Assembly (NCBI GenBank): GCA_958447445.1
Contig: CAUDAE010000008.1
Coordinates: 1-29,949, forward strand
Origin: an uncultured Collinsella sp.
GTDB taxonomy: Bacteria; Actinomycetota; Coriobacteriia; Coriobacteriales; Coriobacteriaceae
DNA: 29,949 nucleotides
Direction of reading: 5' to 3'
In this document: positions 1-7,510 of the stretch, piece by piece
How the letters are laid out: each line of letters starts with the position of its first letter
Position numbering within the stretch: the stretch's first letter is position 1
Made by a program: the position numbers and the translations under genes
The notes under the pieces: generated by a model
What the model saw: the letters and a program-made list of their open reading frames with translations, nothing else
Database searches by the model: none
What the model was told of the DNA's origin: nothing

Positions 1-1585
1 GGTACGCATATTCCATAAGCGCATTGCCGGCGTGATGGCTACCCAGCTCAAGCAGCATGTCGGCGCCGATCGTGGTATGCGTCTTCATAATCTCGAACTC
101 CTCGGACGTAAGGCGCCCGGGTTTGTTGAGAATCGCATCGTCAATCGACATCTTGCCGATATCGTGCAGCGCCGAAGCCAGAGCAATCGTGGAGCGCTCC
201 TCATTGTCGAGGGAGATCGCGCCGCTACGCTGGACCAGACAGCCAAGCAGCAGCTCGGTCAGCTTTTCGATGTTCGTAACGTGCCTGCCGCTCTCTCCGT
301 TGCGAAGCTCCATGACGCCAGCCATGATGTCGATGAGCATGCGACTGTTCTTGACGCGCTCGTTGTACTGCTGGGACAGCAGGCTCGTCAGGCGGCGCTG
401 TTTGGCGTATAGGCGGATGGTGTTGCTTACACGGCGGCGCACGACACGGGAGTCAAACGGGCGGTTGATATAGTCCGAGGCGCCCAGCTCGTACGCGCGC
501 AGAACCATATCCTCGGAATCTTCGCTCGAAATCATGATGACAGGTAGATTGTCACTAACCGATCGGCGCGACAGACCGGCCAGCACCTCAAAGCCGCTTA
601 TGCCCGGCATGACAATATCCAGCAGCACGAGCGACAACTCATCACCATAGCGGTCGACCATGTCGAGCGCCGTACGACCGTTGTCGGCCTCGAGGATGCA
701 ATACTCGTCCTTGAGCATCTCGCTGAGAATGACTCGGTTCATCTCGGAGTCATCGACAATAAGCACCAAAGGCCTTTCGCTTTGGAAGGCCTCGATGGAA
801 TCGGCATCGGTCACGACCGTACCGGCTTTTGCCTTAGCGCGGCTCAGTAACTGGACAGCGCGGCCAACGCCCTCATCGACCGTCTCGCCATGAATGCGAA
901 CGCCACCAACACATGCCGTCAAGCTCACGTACTCATGGCCCGGAATAATCGTGGAACGAACGGCATCGGACACCTGATGCAGGCGACGGGTGAAGTCATC
1001 GGAGGGAATATTGGGCATGACGACCACAAACTTGTCGCAGCCATAGCGCACAAGCTCGTCAGTCGAACGAATTCCGCTGCGTATGGCTGTCGCCACAGCA
1101 CCGAGCGCAAGGTCGCCGGCATGACGGCCACACGTATCGTTGACGACCCTAAAATCATCAAGGTCGATCACCGCAACGCCGGCATTCATGCGGGCGTTGC
1201 GGAGCTTTTCCTCGTAATATCGGCGATTGCGCACACTCGTCAGCACGTCGGTGTAGACAAGGTCCTCTTCTGCAGCCTCTTGCTCATCAATCGGACGTAC
1301 CATCAGCAAGACGTGAGGCTCGCCCTCGACCTTTAGAGGGCGCAGACGGGCGCGGTACTCAACACCATCGTTGAGCAGTTGCTCCGACACCTCATCGGAG
1401 TCTGCCAAAGCCTCAAGACTCGACTGGCGCAAACAAGGACACCGATCACCGGCGAGTAGGCAGTTAGGCTCGCTCTTAATCTGATCGGCCGACAGCAAAC
1501 GCACCACGGGGTAGGTCTTCGCGACACGGGCGACCTCGGCGGCAGCCTCCTCGTCGGTTAGATTTGCCTCGTGATTATTGAGCAT
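1..1585 (-). CDS. Degenerate GGDEF / receiver / HD-GYP signalling protein (3' end outside window)
   Basis: An open frame of at least 528 codons runs from ATG at 1585 off the window edge, so the C-terminus is missing. An AAAGGG ribosome site lies just upstream. Residues 1-105 form an N-terminal region, perhaps PAS-like, with a CPC motif. Residues about 110-265 are a GGDEF fold: DLDDF and the RYG context are kept, but the signature reads GCDKF instead of GGDEF, so diguanylate cyclase activity is unlikely. Residues about 270-390 are a response-regulator receiver with LIVDDSE and phosphoacceptor Asp near 322 (LLDIVMPG). From about 420 an HD-GYP domain follows, with HDIGK near residue 473 and the typical KPGRLTSEEF stretch; the GYP loop would be beyond the edge. 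Family knowledge makes it a phosphorylation-controlled cyclic-di-GMP phosphodiesterase. That it degrades c-di-GMP here is inference. Confidence 0.88.
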   Translation of the reverse strand, partial: MLNNHEANLTDEEAAAEVARVAKTYPVVRLLSADQIKSEPNCLLAGDRCPCLRQSSLEALADSDEVSEQLLNDGVEYRARLRPLKVEGEPHVLLMVRPIDEQEAAEEDLVYTDVLTSVRNRRYYEEKLRNARMNAGVAVIDLDDFRVVNDTCGRHAGDLALGAVATAIRSGIRSTDELVRYGCDKFVVVMPNIPSDDFTRRLHQVSDAVRSTIIPGHEYVSLTACVGGVRIHGETVDEGVGRAVQLLSRAKAKAGTVVTDADSIEAFQSERPLVLIVDDSEMNRVILSEMLKDEYCILEADNGRTALDMVDRYGDELSLVLLDIVMPGISGFEVLAGLSRRSVSDNLPVIMISSEDSEDMVLRAYELGASDYINRPFDSRVVRRRVSNTIRLYAKQRRLTSLLSQQYNERVKNSRMLIDIMAGVMELRNGESGRHVTNIEKLTELLLGCLVQRSGAISLDNEERSTIALASALHDIGKMSIDDAILNKPGRLTSEEFEIMKTHTTIGADMLLELGSHHAGNALMEYAY

Positions 1586-1795
1586 ATGGGGCCCTTTCTA
1601 TCGTCACACACGGCAACGGTGCATATCGAATGGTACAAGGGTAACATCTAACAGCTGCAGGCAAACGCGCGATTATCGTTGCATTTTATGACCTGGCAAA
1701 CGGCGGTAATGGAGCCGCGGGCGCGCGGTTATGGGCGCATTCGTTAACAATGACGAAACGCTAACAGTCCCCCTCCCCGCAGGTCATCGAGCGTG
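1586..1795. other. Intergenic gap upstream of the signalling gene
   Basis: No coding sequence is visible. A short hairpin (GAGCGT 1789-1794 / ACGCTC 1799-1804) spans the stop codon of the neighbouring hydrolase and may be a weak terminator. The promoter of the signalling gene should lie here, but I see no convincing -35/-10 pair. Confidence 0.4.
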
Positions 1796-2593
1796 CTAAC
1801 GCTCCAAGACATCGCGAACGGCGTTTGCCGCCGTAACGGGGCGATCGCGCAGACCGTTATGCGCGCCCGGGATCGTCACGAGGGGGCAATCGAGATATTC
1901 GGCAGCCGCTCGCGTACCAGCCTCGCGGGGCGTACCGATCGAAAGCTCGCCCAAAAACACGGCCGACACCGCCTTTGACGCGCGGGCGCGCTCCCAGTCG
2001 GGAACATATGTCATATTTGTTCCGTATTCATTGGCCATGAAGCAACGACCATTGCGCAGGGCATGTTTGGCTTCCGCTTCGGTCGTCCCAGGAGCCTCGG
2101 GGTCCAAGTCGCCGAGGGCTCCCAAGAAAAGCCGGAGCGCCCTTGAAACCTTTCCCGCCGCAATCATATCGAGCAAAACCGGAGCTGCGCCCATGCCGAC
2201 GCCTTCGGCCGACACAGCCGGCTCGTGCAGAATCGCACGGGCGACGAGATGGGGTTCGGCGCGAAGAAGCTCCAGCGCCACCAACGTACCGGCGCTGTGC
2301 GCAAGCACATTTGTCGGAGCGCCGACGTGTTCGATCACGGCCTGCAGGTCGGTGGCCTGAGCGGCAAGATCATAGCTGCCGTCTGCCGCTTCGCTGCTGC
2401 TACCACAGCCGCGGCGGTCGTAGGCAATTACGCGGTAGTTGCGGCTGAGCTCACAAGCGATGCCGTCGAAAAATGTGCCGTCGACACAAGCGCCGTGCAC
2501 GCACACCAAAGCAGGGGTATCAGGCGACACATCCGTGCCGGCATATTCGCGACAGGCAATCGTGGTGCCCGCATTCTCGACCGTAAAATCCAT
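1796..2593 (-). CDS. Alpha/beta hydrolase
   Basis: A 265-residue protein of usual length for a single-domain alpha/beta hydrolase. The oxyanion-hole HG is at residues 33-34. The nucleophile elbow is AHSAG with Ser100, where the first Gly of GxSxG is Ala. The catalytic His is probably His245 (GAHNG). The acid residue is less clear, somewhere in 210-235. The fold resembles small-molecule esterases, lactonases or haloperoxidase-like enzymes acting in the cytoplasm; there is no signal peptide. The substrate cannot be told from sequence. It is transcribed away from the radical SAM gene and toward the signalling gene, with its own start at 2593. Confidence 0.85.
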   Translation of the reverse strand: MDFTVENAGTTIACREYAGTDVSPDTPALVCVHGACVDGTFFDGIACELSRNYRVIAYDRRGCGSSSEAADGSYDLAAQATDLQAVIEHVGAPTNVLAHSAGTLVALELLRAEPHLVARAILHEPAVSAEGVGMGAAPVLLDMIAAGKVSRALRLFLGALGDLDPEAPGTTEAEAKHALRNGRCFMANEYGTNMTYVPDWERARASKAVSAVFLGELSIGTPREAGTRAAAEYLDCPLVTIPGAHNGLRDRPVTAANAVRDVLER

Positions 2594-2668
2594 GTTGTGC
2601 CCCCATCATCAATGCCTATCCAGTTGCACGTCAGTACGGTTGGATGGACCCGCATTGCCTTACGACTT

Positions 2669-2770
2669 GTTAACAGATTAACTGTACCCGACCCGAGACT
2701 TTCTATGGCACGGCATAATGAGCGACGTGAAAAAACGAAACTTGTAAAGCAAGAGCCCGTACCTTGCTTT
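2669..2770. promoter_or_regulatory. Divergent control region with two small inverted repeats
   Basis: The gap between the divergent hydrolase and radical SAM genes has GTTAA/TTAAC at 2669-2673 and 2678-2682, and AAAGCAAG/CTTGCTTT at 2746-2753 and 2763-2770. A possible -10 for the radical SAM gene is TATGCT at 2782-2787. These could be operators, but nothing identifies the regulator. Confidence 0.3.
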
Positions 2771-2818
2771 GGAGCCGATGCTATGCTTAGGCACAATTGT
2801 CTTGAGGAGCATAAGCCT

Positions 2819-3595
2819 ATGTCTACGTTTTTGAATGCCAGCCCCATCTTTGGGCCCGTTCGCAGCCGTCGCCTTGGTCTCTCGCTCGGCGTCAACATGA
2901 TGCCGGCCAGCGGTAAAATCTGCACGTTCGACTGCATTTACTGCGAAAACGGCCTCAACGCCGAGCGCCCCTGCCATGAGCCGTACAACACGGCCGCCGT
3001 GGTACTCGACGCGCTCGAGGCAAAGCTGCGCGAGATGGCAGCCGAGGGCGAGCTCCCCGATGTGATCACCTTCGCAGGCAACGGCGAGCCCACCGCCGCA
3101 CCGGAGTTTCCGCAGGCCATTGCCGGCGCCGTCGCGCTGCGCGACGAGCTTGCCCCAAACTCCAAGATCGCCGTGCTCTCCAACGGCACGCGCGCCGACC
3201 GCCCCGAGGTGCACGACGCGCTCATGATGGTCGACGACAACATTCTTAAGCTCGATACCGCCGACCCGGCGTTTATCCAGCTGCTCGACCAGCCCGTTGG
3301 CCCCTACGACGTCGAGCACCAGATCGAGACGTTCGCAAGCTTTGACGGTCACGTTATTATCCAGACGATCTTTTTGACCGGCGAGTATCAGGGCAAGCCC
3401 ATCGACAACACCGGCGAGGAGTACGTTGCCCCCTGGCTCGCGGCGCTTGAGCGTACTCGCCCACAAGAAGCGACCATCTACACGGTGGCGCGCGAGACAC
3501 CAATCGCCGGCCTTGCCAAAGCAGCGCCCGAGGTGCTCGATGCCATTGCCGCACGCGTGCGCGCCCTCGGCATTCCCTGCCAGGTGAGCTACTAG
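2819..3595 (+). CDS. Radical SAM protein (COG0731-like)
   Basis: A 258-residue radical SAM enzyme. The 4Fe-4S cluster motif CX3CX2C is at Cys35, Cys39 and Cys42 (CTFDCIYC), followed by a glycine-rich SAM-binding stretch (TFAGNGEPT) near residue 95. ATG at 2819 is chosen because GAGGAG lies 9 bases upstream and the conserved N-terminus (SPIFGPVRSRRLG) begins right after it; the same frame is open further upstream without homology. The layout resembles COG0731 proteins, which are related to wyosine-synthesis TYW1 but are widespread in bacteria with unassigned roles. The reaction is unknown. No partner gene is adjacent that would suggest a substrate. Confidence 0.87.
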   Translation: MSTFLNASPIFGPVRSRRLGLSLGVNMMPASGKICTFDCIYCENGLNAERPCHEPYNTAAVVLDALEAKLREMAAEGELPDVITFAGNGEPTAAPEFPQAIAGAVALRDELAPNSKIAVLSNGTRADRPEVHDALMMVDDNILKLDTADPAFIQLLDQPVGPYDVEHQIETFASFDGHVIIQTIFLTGEYQGKPIDNTGEEYVAPWLAALERTRPQEATIYTVARETPIAGLAKAAPEVLDAIAARVRALGIPCQVSY

Positions 3596-3636
3596 CAAAA
3601 CCACACAGCAGCCAGTGCCCGCCATCCCGCTCCATC

Positions 3637-3703
3637 AGTTGCGGTGATATAGTTCCTATTTATGCTGTTAAACCGCTTAAATCGGAACTATATCACCGCA
3701 ACT
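3637..3703. repeat. Inverted repeat, hairpin family H, copy 1
   Basis: Perfect 20-base arms at 3637-3656 (AGTTGCGGTGATATAGTTCC) and 3684-3703 around a 27-base loop. A second copy at 27567-27633 has the same left-arm framework followed by the same CTATTT, with paired substitutions that keep the stem. It lies between the radical SAM stop and the methionine aminopeptidase promoter. There is only a short T-run after the right arm, so a terminator role is possible but not obvious. Confidence 0.85.
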
Positions 3704-3724
3704 TTTATGGACGCATGAGTGGGC

Positions 3725-3730
3725 TATACT
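3725..3730 (+). promoter_or_regulatory. Candidate -10 box of the map gene
   Basis: TATACT lies 26 bases before the start codon. The matching -35 would fall at the end of the palindrome and is poor (around CTTTTA 3702-3707), so this is a moderate call. Confidence 0.4.
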
Positions 3731-3755
3731 AGCTGCGGATGAAAGGAAGTTAGCC

Positions 3756-4643
3756 ATGTATGACAAAGGACCCGTGCCCGGCCGCAACGACGCTTGCTGG
3801 TGCGGCAGCGGCAAGAAATACAAGAAATGCCATAGCGCCTTTGATGAGCGCCTCGAGCGCTTGTGGGAAGAGGGTTGGGAGGTTCTGCCCCGCACGCTCT
3901 ACAAGACGCCCGCCGATATCGAGGGAATTAAGCGCTCGGCCGCTATCAACGTGGGCGTGCTCGATTATGTGGGCGAGCATATCGCCGCAGGCATGACCAC
4001 CAACCAGATCGACCAGATGATCTATGACTACACCGTCGAGCACGGCGGCACGCCGGCCGATCTCAACTACGAGGGCTATCCCAAGAGTGTGTGCACCTCG
4101 ATCAACGACGTCGTCTGCCACGGTATTCCCTGCGATACGGACGTCCTGCACGAGGGCGACATCATCAACGTGGACTGCTCCACGATCTTGGACGGTTACT
4201 TTAGTGATTCGAGCCGTATGTTCTGCATCGGCGAGGTCTCGGCCGAGCGCCAGCGCCTGGTCGACGTCACCCGCGCCAGCGTGGAGGCGGGTCTGGCGGC
4301 CGTCAAGCCATGGCTGCCGTTGTCCGTTATGGCCGAGGCCGTGCAAAAGACGGTCGAGGACGCCGGCTTTAGCGTGGTGCGCGAGTACGGTGGACACGGC
4401 ATCGGCAAGGAGTTCCACGAGGACCCGTTTGTGGGCTTTACCACCGAAGCGCCCGACGTGGACACCATCATGGCCCCTGGCATGGTCTTTACCATCGAGC
4501 CCATGGTCAATGCCGGAGCGCCCGACATCAAGATTAGCAAGGGTGACGGTTGGTGCGTGCGCACCAAGGACGGCAGCGATTCGGCCCAGTGCGAGGTTCA
4601 GCTCGTGGTGACCGAGGACGGCTACGAGCTGCTGAGCTGGTAG
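3756..4643 (+). CDS. map: Methionine aminopeptidase type I with N-terminal SEC-C zinc motif
   Basis: Removes the initiator Met from new proteins in the cytoplasm. Residues 1-30 are a SEC-C zinc motif (CWCGSGKKYKKCH, Cys14, Cys16, Cys25, His26), a ribosome-associated extension found in a subset of bacterial enzymes. The catalytic M24 domain follows from about residue 50, with metal ligands Asp140, Asp151, His214 (GGHGIG), Glu248 (TIEPM) and Glu280, and the substrate His122 (CHGIP). At 295 residues the length fits a type I enzyme plus extension. The start has a clear AAAGGAAG site. It stands alone between an upstream palindrome and its own terminator, not in the usual adk-map-infA operon. Confidence 0.96.
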   Translation: MYDKGPVPGRNDACWCGSGKKYKKCHSAFDERLERLWEEGWEVLPRTLYKTPADIEGIKRSAAINVGVLDYVGEHIAAGMTTNQIDQMIYDYTVEHGGTPADLNYEGYPKSVCTSINDVVCHGIPCDTDVLHEGDIINVDCSTILDGYFSDSSRMFCIGEVSAERQRLVDVTRASVEAGLAAVKPWLPLSVMAEAVQKTVEDAGFSVVREYGGHGIGKEFHEDPFVGFTTEAPDVDTIMAPGMVFTIEPMVNAGAPDIKISKGDGWCVRTKDGSDSAQCEVQLVVTEDGYELLSW

Positions 4644-4652
4644 CCGTAGATG

Positions 4653-4700
4653 CGCCGGATGCTGACGGGTACGCTCGTCTTGCATCCGGCGTTTTTATTT
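4653..4700 (+). terminator. Rho-independent terminator of map
   Basis: CGCCGGATGC (4653-4662) pairs with GCATCCGGCG (4682-4691), followed by TTTTTATTT. It lies 10 bases after the map stop codon. Confidence 0.85.
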
Positions 4701-4714
4701 GAACGTTTTGCCTG

Positions 4715-4755
4715 ATAAAACCTGCCAAAATAAACCTGTCCCTTTTTGGTAGGTC
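4715..4755 (+). repeat. Short dispersed repeat A, copy 1
   Basis: About 40 bases with the core AAACCTGTCCCTTTTTGG. Arms CCTGCCAAAA (4721-4730) and TTTTGGTAGG (4744-4753) can form a stem with one G-U pair. Further copies are at 5923-5960 and, reversed, 13748-13784. This copy lies in the leader of the following dehydrogenase gene. Confidence 0.85.
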
Positions 4756-4773
4756 AAGCGGAGAGGACTGCTT

Positions 4774-5709
4774 GTGAACATCCTGGTTTTGCTGCCCGTC
4801 AACGACCGTCATCGCGCAATTCTTGAGTCGAGCGCTCCGGGCGAGGACTTTGTCTACACGAGCGCCGACGCCGCCACGCGCGAGCAGGTCGCCGATGCCG
4901 ACGTGATCTTGGGCAACATCGACCCTGACATGCTCACGGCATGCGAGCATCTCCAGCTGTTGCAATTGCAGACCGCCGGCTATGACGACTACCTTGCCGC
5001 CGGCACCGTGCCGGCTGACGCCAAGCTGTCTTGCTCGATCGGCGCCTACGGTCAGGCAGTAAGCGAGCACATGTTTGCCATGGTGCTGTCTATGATGAAG
5101 CGCCTGCCCGGCTACCAGGACCTGCAGCGCGAGCATCGCTGGGAGGACTTAGGGCCGGTCACCTCGCTCAAAAATGCCAACGTGCTGGTGCTGGGCGCGG
5201 GCGATATCGGCGGACACTTTGCCACGCTCTGCCGCAGCATGGGCGCACACGTCCGCGGCATCAAGCGCCATCCGCTCGTCTACCCCATTGTGTTTGAGGA
5301 CATGGACGGCATGGATGCCCTGTCCGAGCGCTTGGCGGAGGCAGACGTCGTCGCATCCTTTATGCCGAGCACACCCGAGACCCGCGGCCTGGCGAACGCC
5401 GAGTTCTTCGCCGCGATGAAACCGGGCGCCTTCTTTGCCAACGGCGGCCGCGGCGACCTTGTGGTCGCCGACGACTTGGTTGCCGCCTTGGAGTCGGGAC
5501 ATCTCGCCGGCGCCGCGGTCGACGTCACCGACCCCGAACCGTTGCCTGAGACAAGCCCACTGTGGGATGCGCCTAATATGCTCATCACGCCACACGTCTC
5601 CGGCTGGTTCCACCTGGCAGCCACGCTCAACAATGTGGTCGACATTGCCGCGGAGAATCTGCGTCACCTGCAAGCCGGCGAGACCCTGCGCTGTTGGATC
5701 GAACATTAG
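4774..5709 (+). CDS. D-isomer specific 2-hydroxyacid dehydrogenase
   Basis: A 311-residue NAD(P)-dependent oxidoreductase of the D-2-hydroxyacid dehydrogenase family, interconverting 2-oxoacids and D-2-hydroxyacids in the cytoplasm. The Rossmann motif GAGDIG is at 141-146. The catalytic triad is Arg226 (NGGRGDLV), Glu255 (DPEPLP) and His274 (TPHVSG). The start is GTG at 4774, preceded by GGAGAGGA. The substrate (glyoxylate, hydroxypyruvate, phosphoglycerate-like or another oxoacid) cannot be fixed; it lacks the ACT domain of SerA. It sits alone, after repeat A and before a terminator-like hairpin. Confidence 0.9.
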   Translation: MNILVLLPVNDRHRAILESSAPGEDFVYTSADAATREQVADADVILGNIDPDMLTACEHLQLLQLQTAGYDDYLAAGTVPADAKLSCSIGAYGQAVSEHMFAMVLSMMKRLPGYQDLQREHRWEDLGPVTSLKNANVLVLGAGDIGGHFATLCRSMGAHVRGIKRHPLVYPIVFEDMDGMDALSERLAEADVVASFMPSTPETRGLANAEFFAAMKPGAFFANGGRGDLVVADDLVAALESGHLAGAAVDVTDPEPLPETSPLWDAPNMLITPHVSGWFHLAATLNNVVDIAAENLRHLQAGETLRCWIEH

Positions 5710-5712
5710 GGT

Positions 5713-5736
5713 TCCGCCGTTCTAACGAACGGCGGA
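5713..5736 (+). terminator. Terminator-like hairpin after the dehydrogenase
   Basis: TCCGCCGTTC (5713-5722) and GAACGGCGGA (5727-5736) form a perfect 10-bp stem with a four-base loop, starting 4 bases after the stop. No T-run follows, so termination may depend on the next hairpin. Confidence 0.55.
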
Positions 5737-5757
5737 CCGGTCGACGCTGCGCGCCGC

Positions 5758-5843
5758 CCAGAGCGACAATTTGTCATTCAAAAGGCGAGGCATGACCAGA
5801 AGGTCTATGCCTTGCCTTTTTCATGCCAACTTGTTCGCTCTGG
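5758..5843. repeat. Nested inverted repeat N1 and bidirectional terminator-like hairpin
   Basis: Outer arms at 5758-5769 (CCAGAGCGACAA) and 5831-5843 match except for one extra base. Inside is a strong hairpin with arms 5781-5797 and 5802-5819, ending in CCTTTTTC on plus. It lies between two convergent genes and could stop transcription from either side. Confidence 0.65.
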
Positions 5844-5922
5844 ACATCGCTCGCTGACGTTTGCTCAACCTGCGGTGTCATAACAATTCTGTCCAGCTGT
5901 TGGCATTGCGGCATTTGCCCAA

Positions 5923-5960
5923 ATAAAACCTGCCAAAGTAAACCTGTCCCTTTTTGGCAG
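5923..5960 (-). repeat. Short dispersed repeat A, copy 2
   Basis: Same core as the copy at 4715, with a perfect 8-bp stem, CTGCCAAA (5930-5937) and TTTGGCAG (5953-5960). Read on minus it begins 3 bases after the aminopeptidase stop and is followed by GTTTTATTT, so it may serve as that gene's terminator. Confidence 0.8.
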
Positions 5961-5963
5961 ATT

Positions 5964-7349
5964 TTAGAGTTCCACACTTTCGGCGCCGTTGATGGTTAGG
6001 TTGCGCTCGTAGAAGGCTGTGAGGGCGCGGATGGCGTACATGACGTCGCGCACGCCGCCGGTCTCGTAGCTCGAGTGCATGGCAAGCTGCGGCAGGCCCA
6101 CGTCCACGGCATGCATGCTCGCCTGCATGTTCGACAGATTGCCCAGCGTAGAACCACCCGCCATATCGCTCTTGTTGGCGAAGGCCTGCGTGGGCATGTC
6201 GGCATCATCGCAGATGGCTTGGAACACCGCGCGGCTAAAGGCATCGGTGCAATAGTGCTGGTTGGCTGCCTCCTTGATGACGATACCGCCGTTGAGCACC
6301 ACCTGGTTGCGGGCATCGCACTTCTCGGCGTGGTTGGGGTGCACAGCATGTGCGTTGTCGCAGCTCACGAGCATCGAGGCGGCAAGGGCGCGATGGTACG
6401 ACTCGTCGTCAAAGCCCAGCGATCCGTTAATGCGGCGCAGCGCATCGGCCAAGAACGTCGACATGGCGCCCTGCTTGGTCTCAGAGCCAACCTCCTCGTT
6501 ATCAAAGCAGCAAAAGACCGAAACGTCGTGCGCGTTCTCGGCACCCAAAAATGCCTGCAGCGAGGTGTAGGCGCAGGCCAGGTCGTCGAGCTTGGGCGTC
6601 GAGATAAACTCGTCGGCCCAACCCCAAATGCGCGCATCCTGACGATTGACCAAGAACAGATCGCGGCCCAAAATTTGCTCGGGCTCAACGTCCAGCTCAT
6701 CGGCAATCAGAGCGTCAAAATCTCCCTGCTTGAGTTCACCGGCGCTGATGAGCGGGCACAGGTCAACGGCTCGGTTGGGAGCAAAGCTCTCGTTAACGCC
6801 ACGGTTCATATGGATGGCAAGGCTCGGAATAATGGCAACCTCGCGCTCGGTGGCAAGCAGGCGGCTCTCAATACGGTCGCCCTCGCGCACCAGCACGCGG
6901 CCCGCGAGCGCCAGCGGACGATCGAACCAGGTGTAGTCGATCATGCCGCCGTAGGCCTCGGTGTTCAGACGCAGCGTCTCGCCCGCGCCGTCGAGCTCGG
7001 GGACGGCCTTAACCTTAAACGTAGGCGAGTCGCTGTGCGACGCCGTCAGCTGAAAATGGTAGTCGCCGGCAACGCCGTCCTCGCCCCACGTCGCGGCCAG
7101 GTCCTCGCCCACCTTAAAGGCGATAACGCTCGAGGTGTTGCGCTGCGTGTAATAACGCCCGCCCGGCTCGATATCCCACGCCGCATTCTCGGGCAGGTAG
7201 GTAAAGCCCGCCTCGTCGAGCTCGGCCATAATGGTCGCTGCCGTATGGAACATGCTGGGGCATGCCTCGATAAAGTCGATAAGGTCGTTGGCAGCCTCGA
7301 TATCGTCGGCCGTCACGTGCGCGCGCTCGGGCGTTTCCTGATCCGTCAT
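5964..7349 (-). CDS. M18 family aminopeptidase
   Basis: A 461-residue zinc metallopeptidase of family M18 (ApeB/aspartyl aminopeptidase-like) that removes N-terminal residues from peptides in the cytoplasm and normally assembles as a dodecamer. Co-catalytic metal and acid residues are visible: His105 (TASHSDSP), Asp255/256 (LDDL), Glu285/286 (DNEEVGS), Asp331 (SCDNAHAVHPN) and His425 (MHSSYE). The start at 7349 is favoured over the longer open frame (to 7460) because GGGGAG lies just upstream and homology begins a few residues later. A dispersed repeat follows the stop. The gene is divergent from the amidase-like gene at 7511. Confidence 0.94.
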   Translation of the reverse strand: MTDQETPERAHVTADDIEAANDLIDFIEACPSMFHTAATIMAELDEAGFTYLPENAAWDIEPGGRYYTQRNTSSVIAFKVGEDLAATWGEDGVAGDYHFQLTASHSDSPTFKVKAVPELDGAGETLRLNTEAYGGMIDYTWFDRPLALAGRVLVREGDRIESRLLATEREVAIIPSLAIHMNRGVNESFAPNRAVDLCPLISAGELKQGDFDALIADELDVEPEQILGRDLFLVNRQDARIWGWADEFISTPKLDDLACAYTSLQAFLGAENAHDVSVFCCFDNEEVGSETKQGAMSTFLADALRRINGSLGFDDESYHRALAASMLVSCDNAHAVHPNHAEKCDARNQVVLNGGIVIKEAANQHYCTDAFSRAVFQAICDDADMPTQAFANKSDMAGGSTLGNLSNMQASMHAVDVGLPQLAMHSSYETGGVRDVMYAIRALTAFYERNLTINGAESVEL

Positions 7350-7510
7350 GCTCTCCCCTTTCGCTGGGTTGATGGTCCCCTCCAGCATACCCCGCCACGC
7401 CAGCGCCGCACTCTTCATTCCATGTTTAATCCCGCGCCGCTCACCAAGTTGAGCCATCATGCCCGCGCTCCTTTTGCGACAATTACGCTAACAGGACGAG
7501 AGGAGCCGTC

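Noticed and set aside
2678..3625. 315-codon minus-strand open frame
   Set aside because: It is antisense to the radical SAM gene, which has an intact CX3CX2C motif and a ribosome site.
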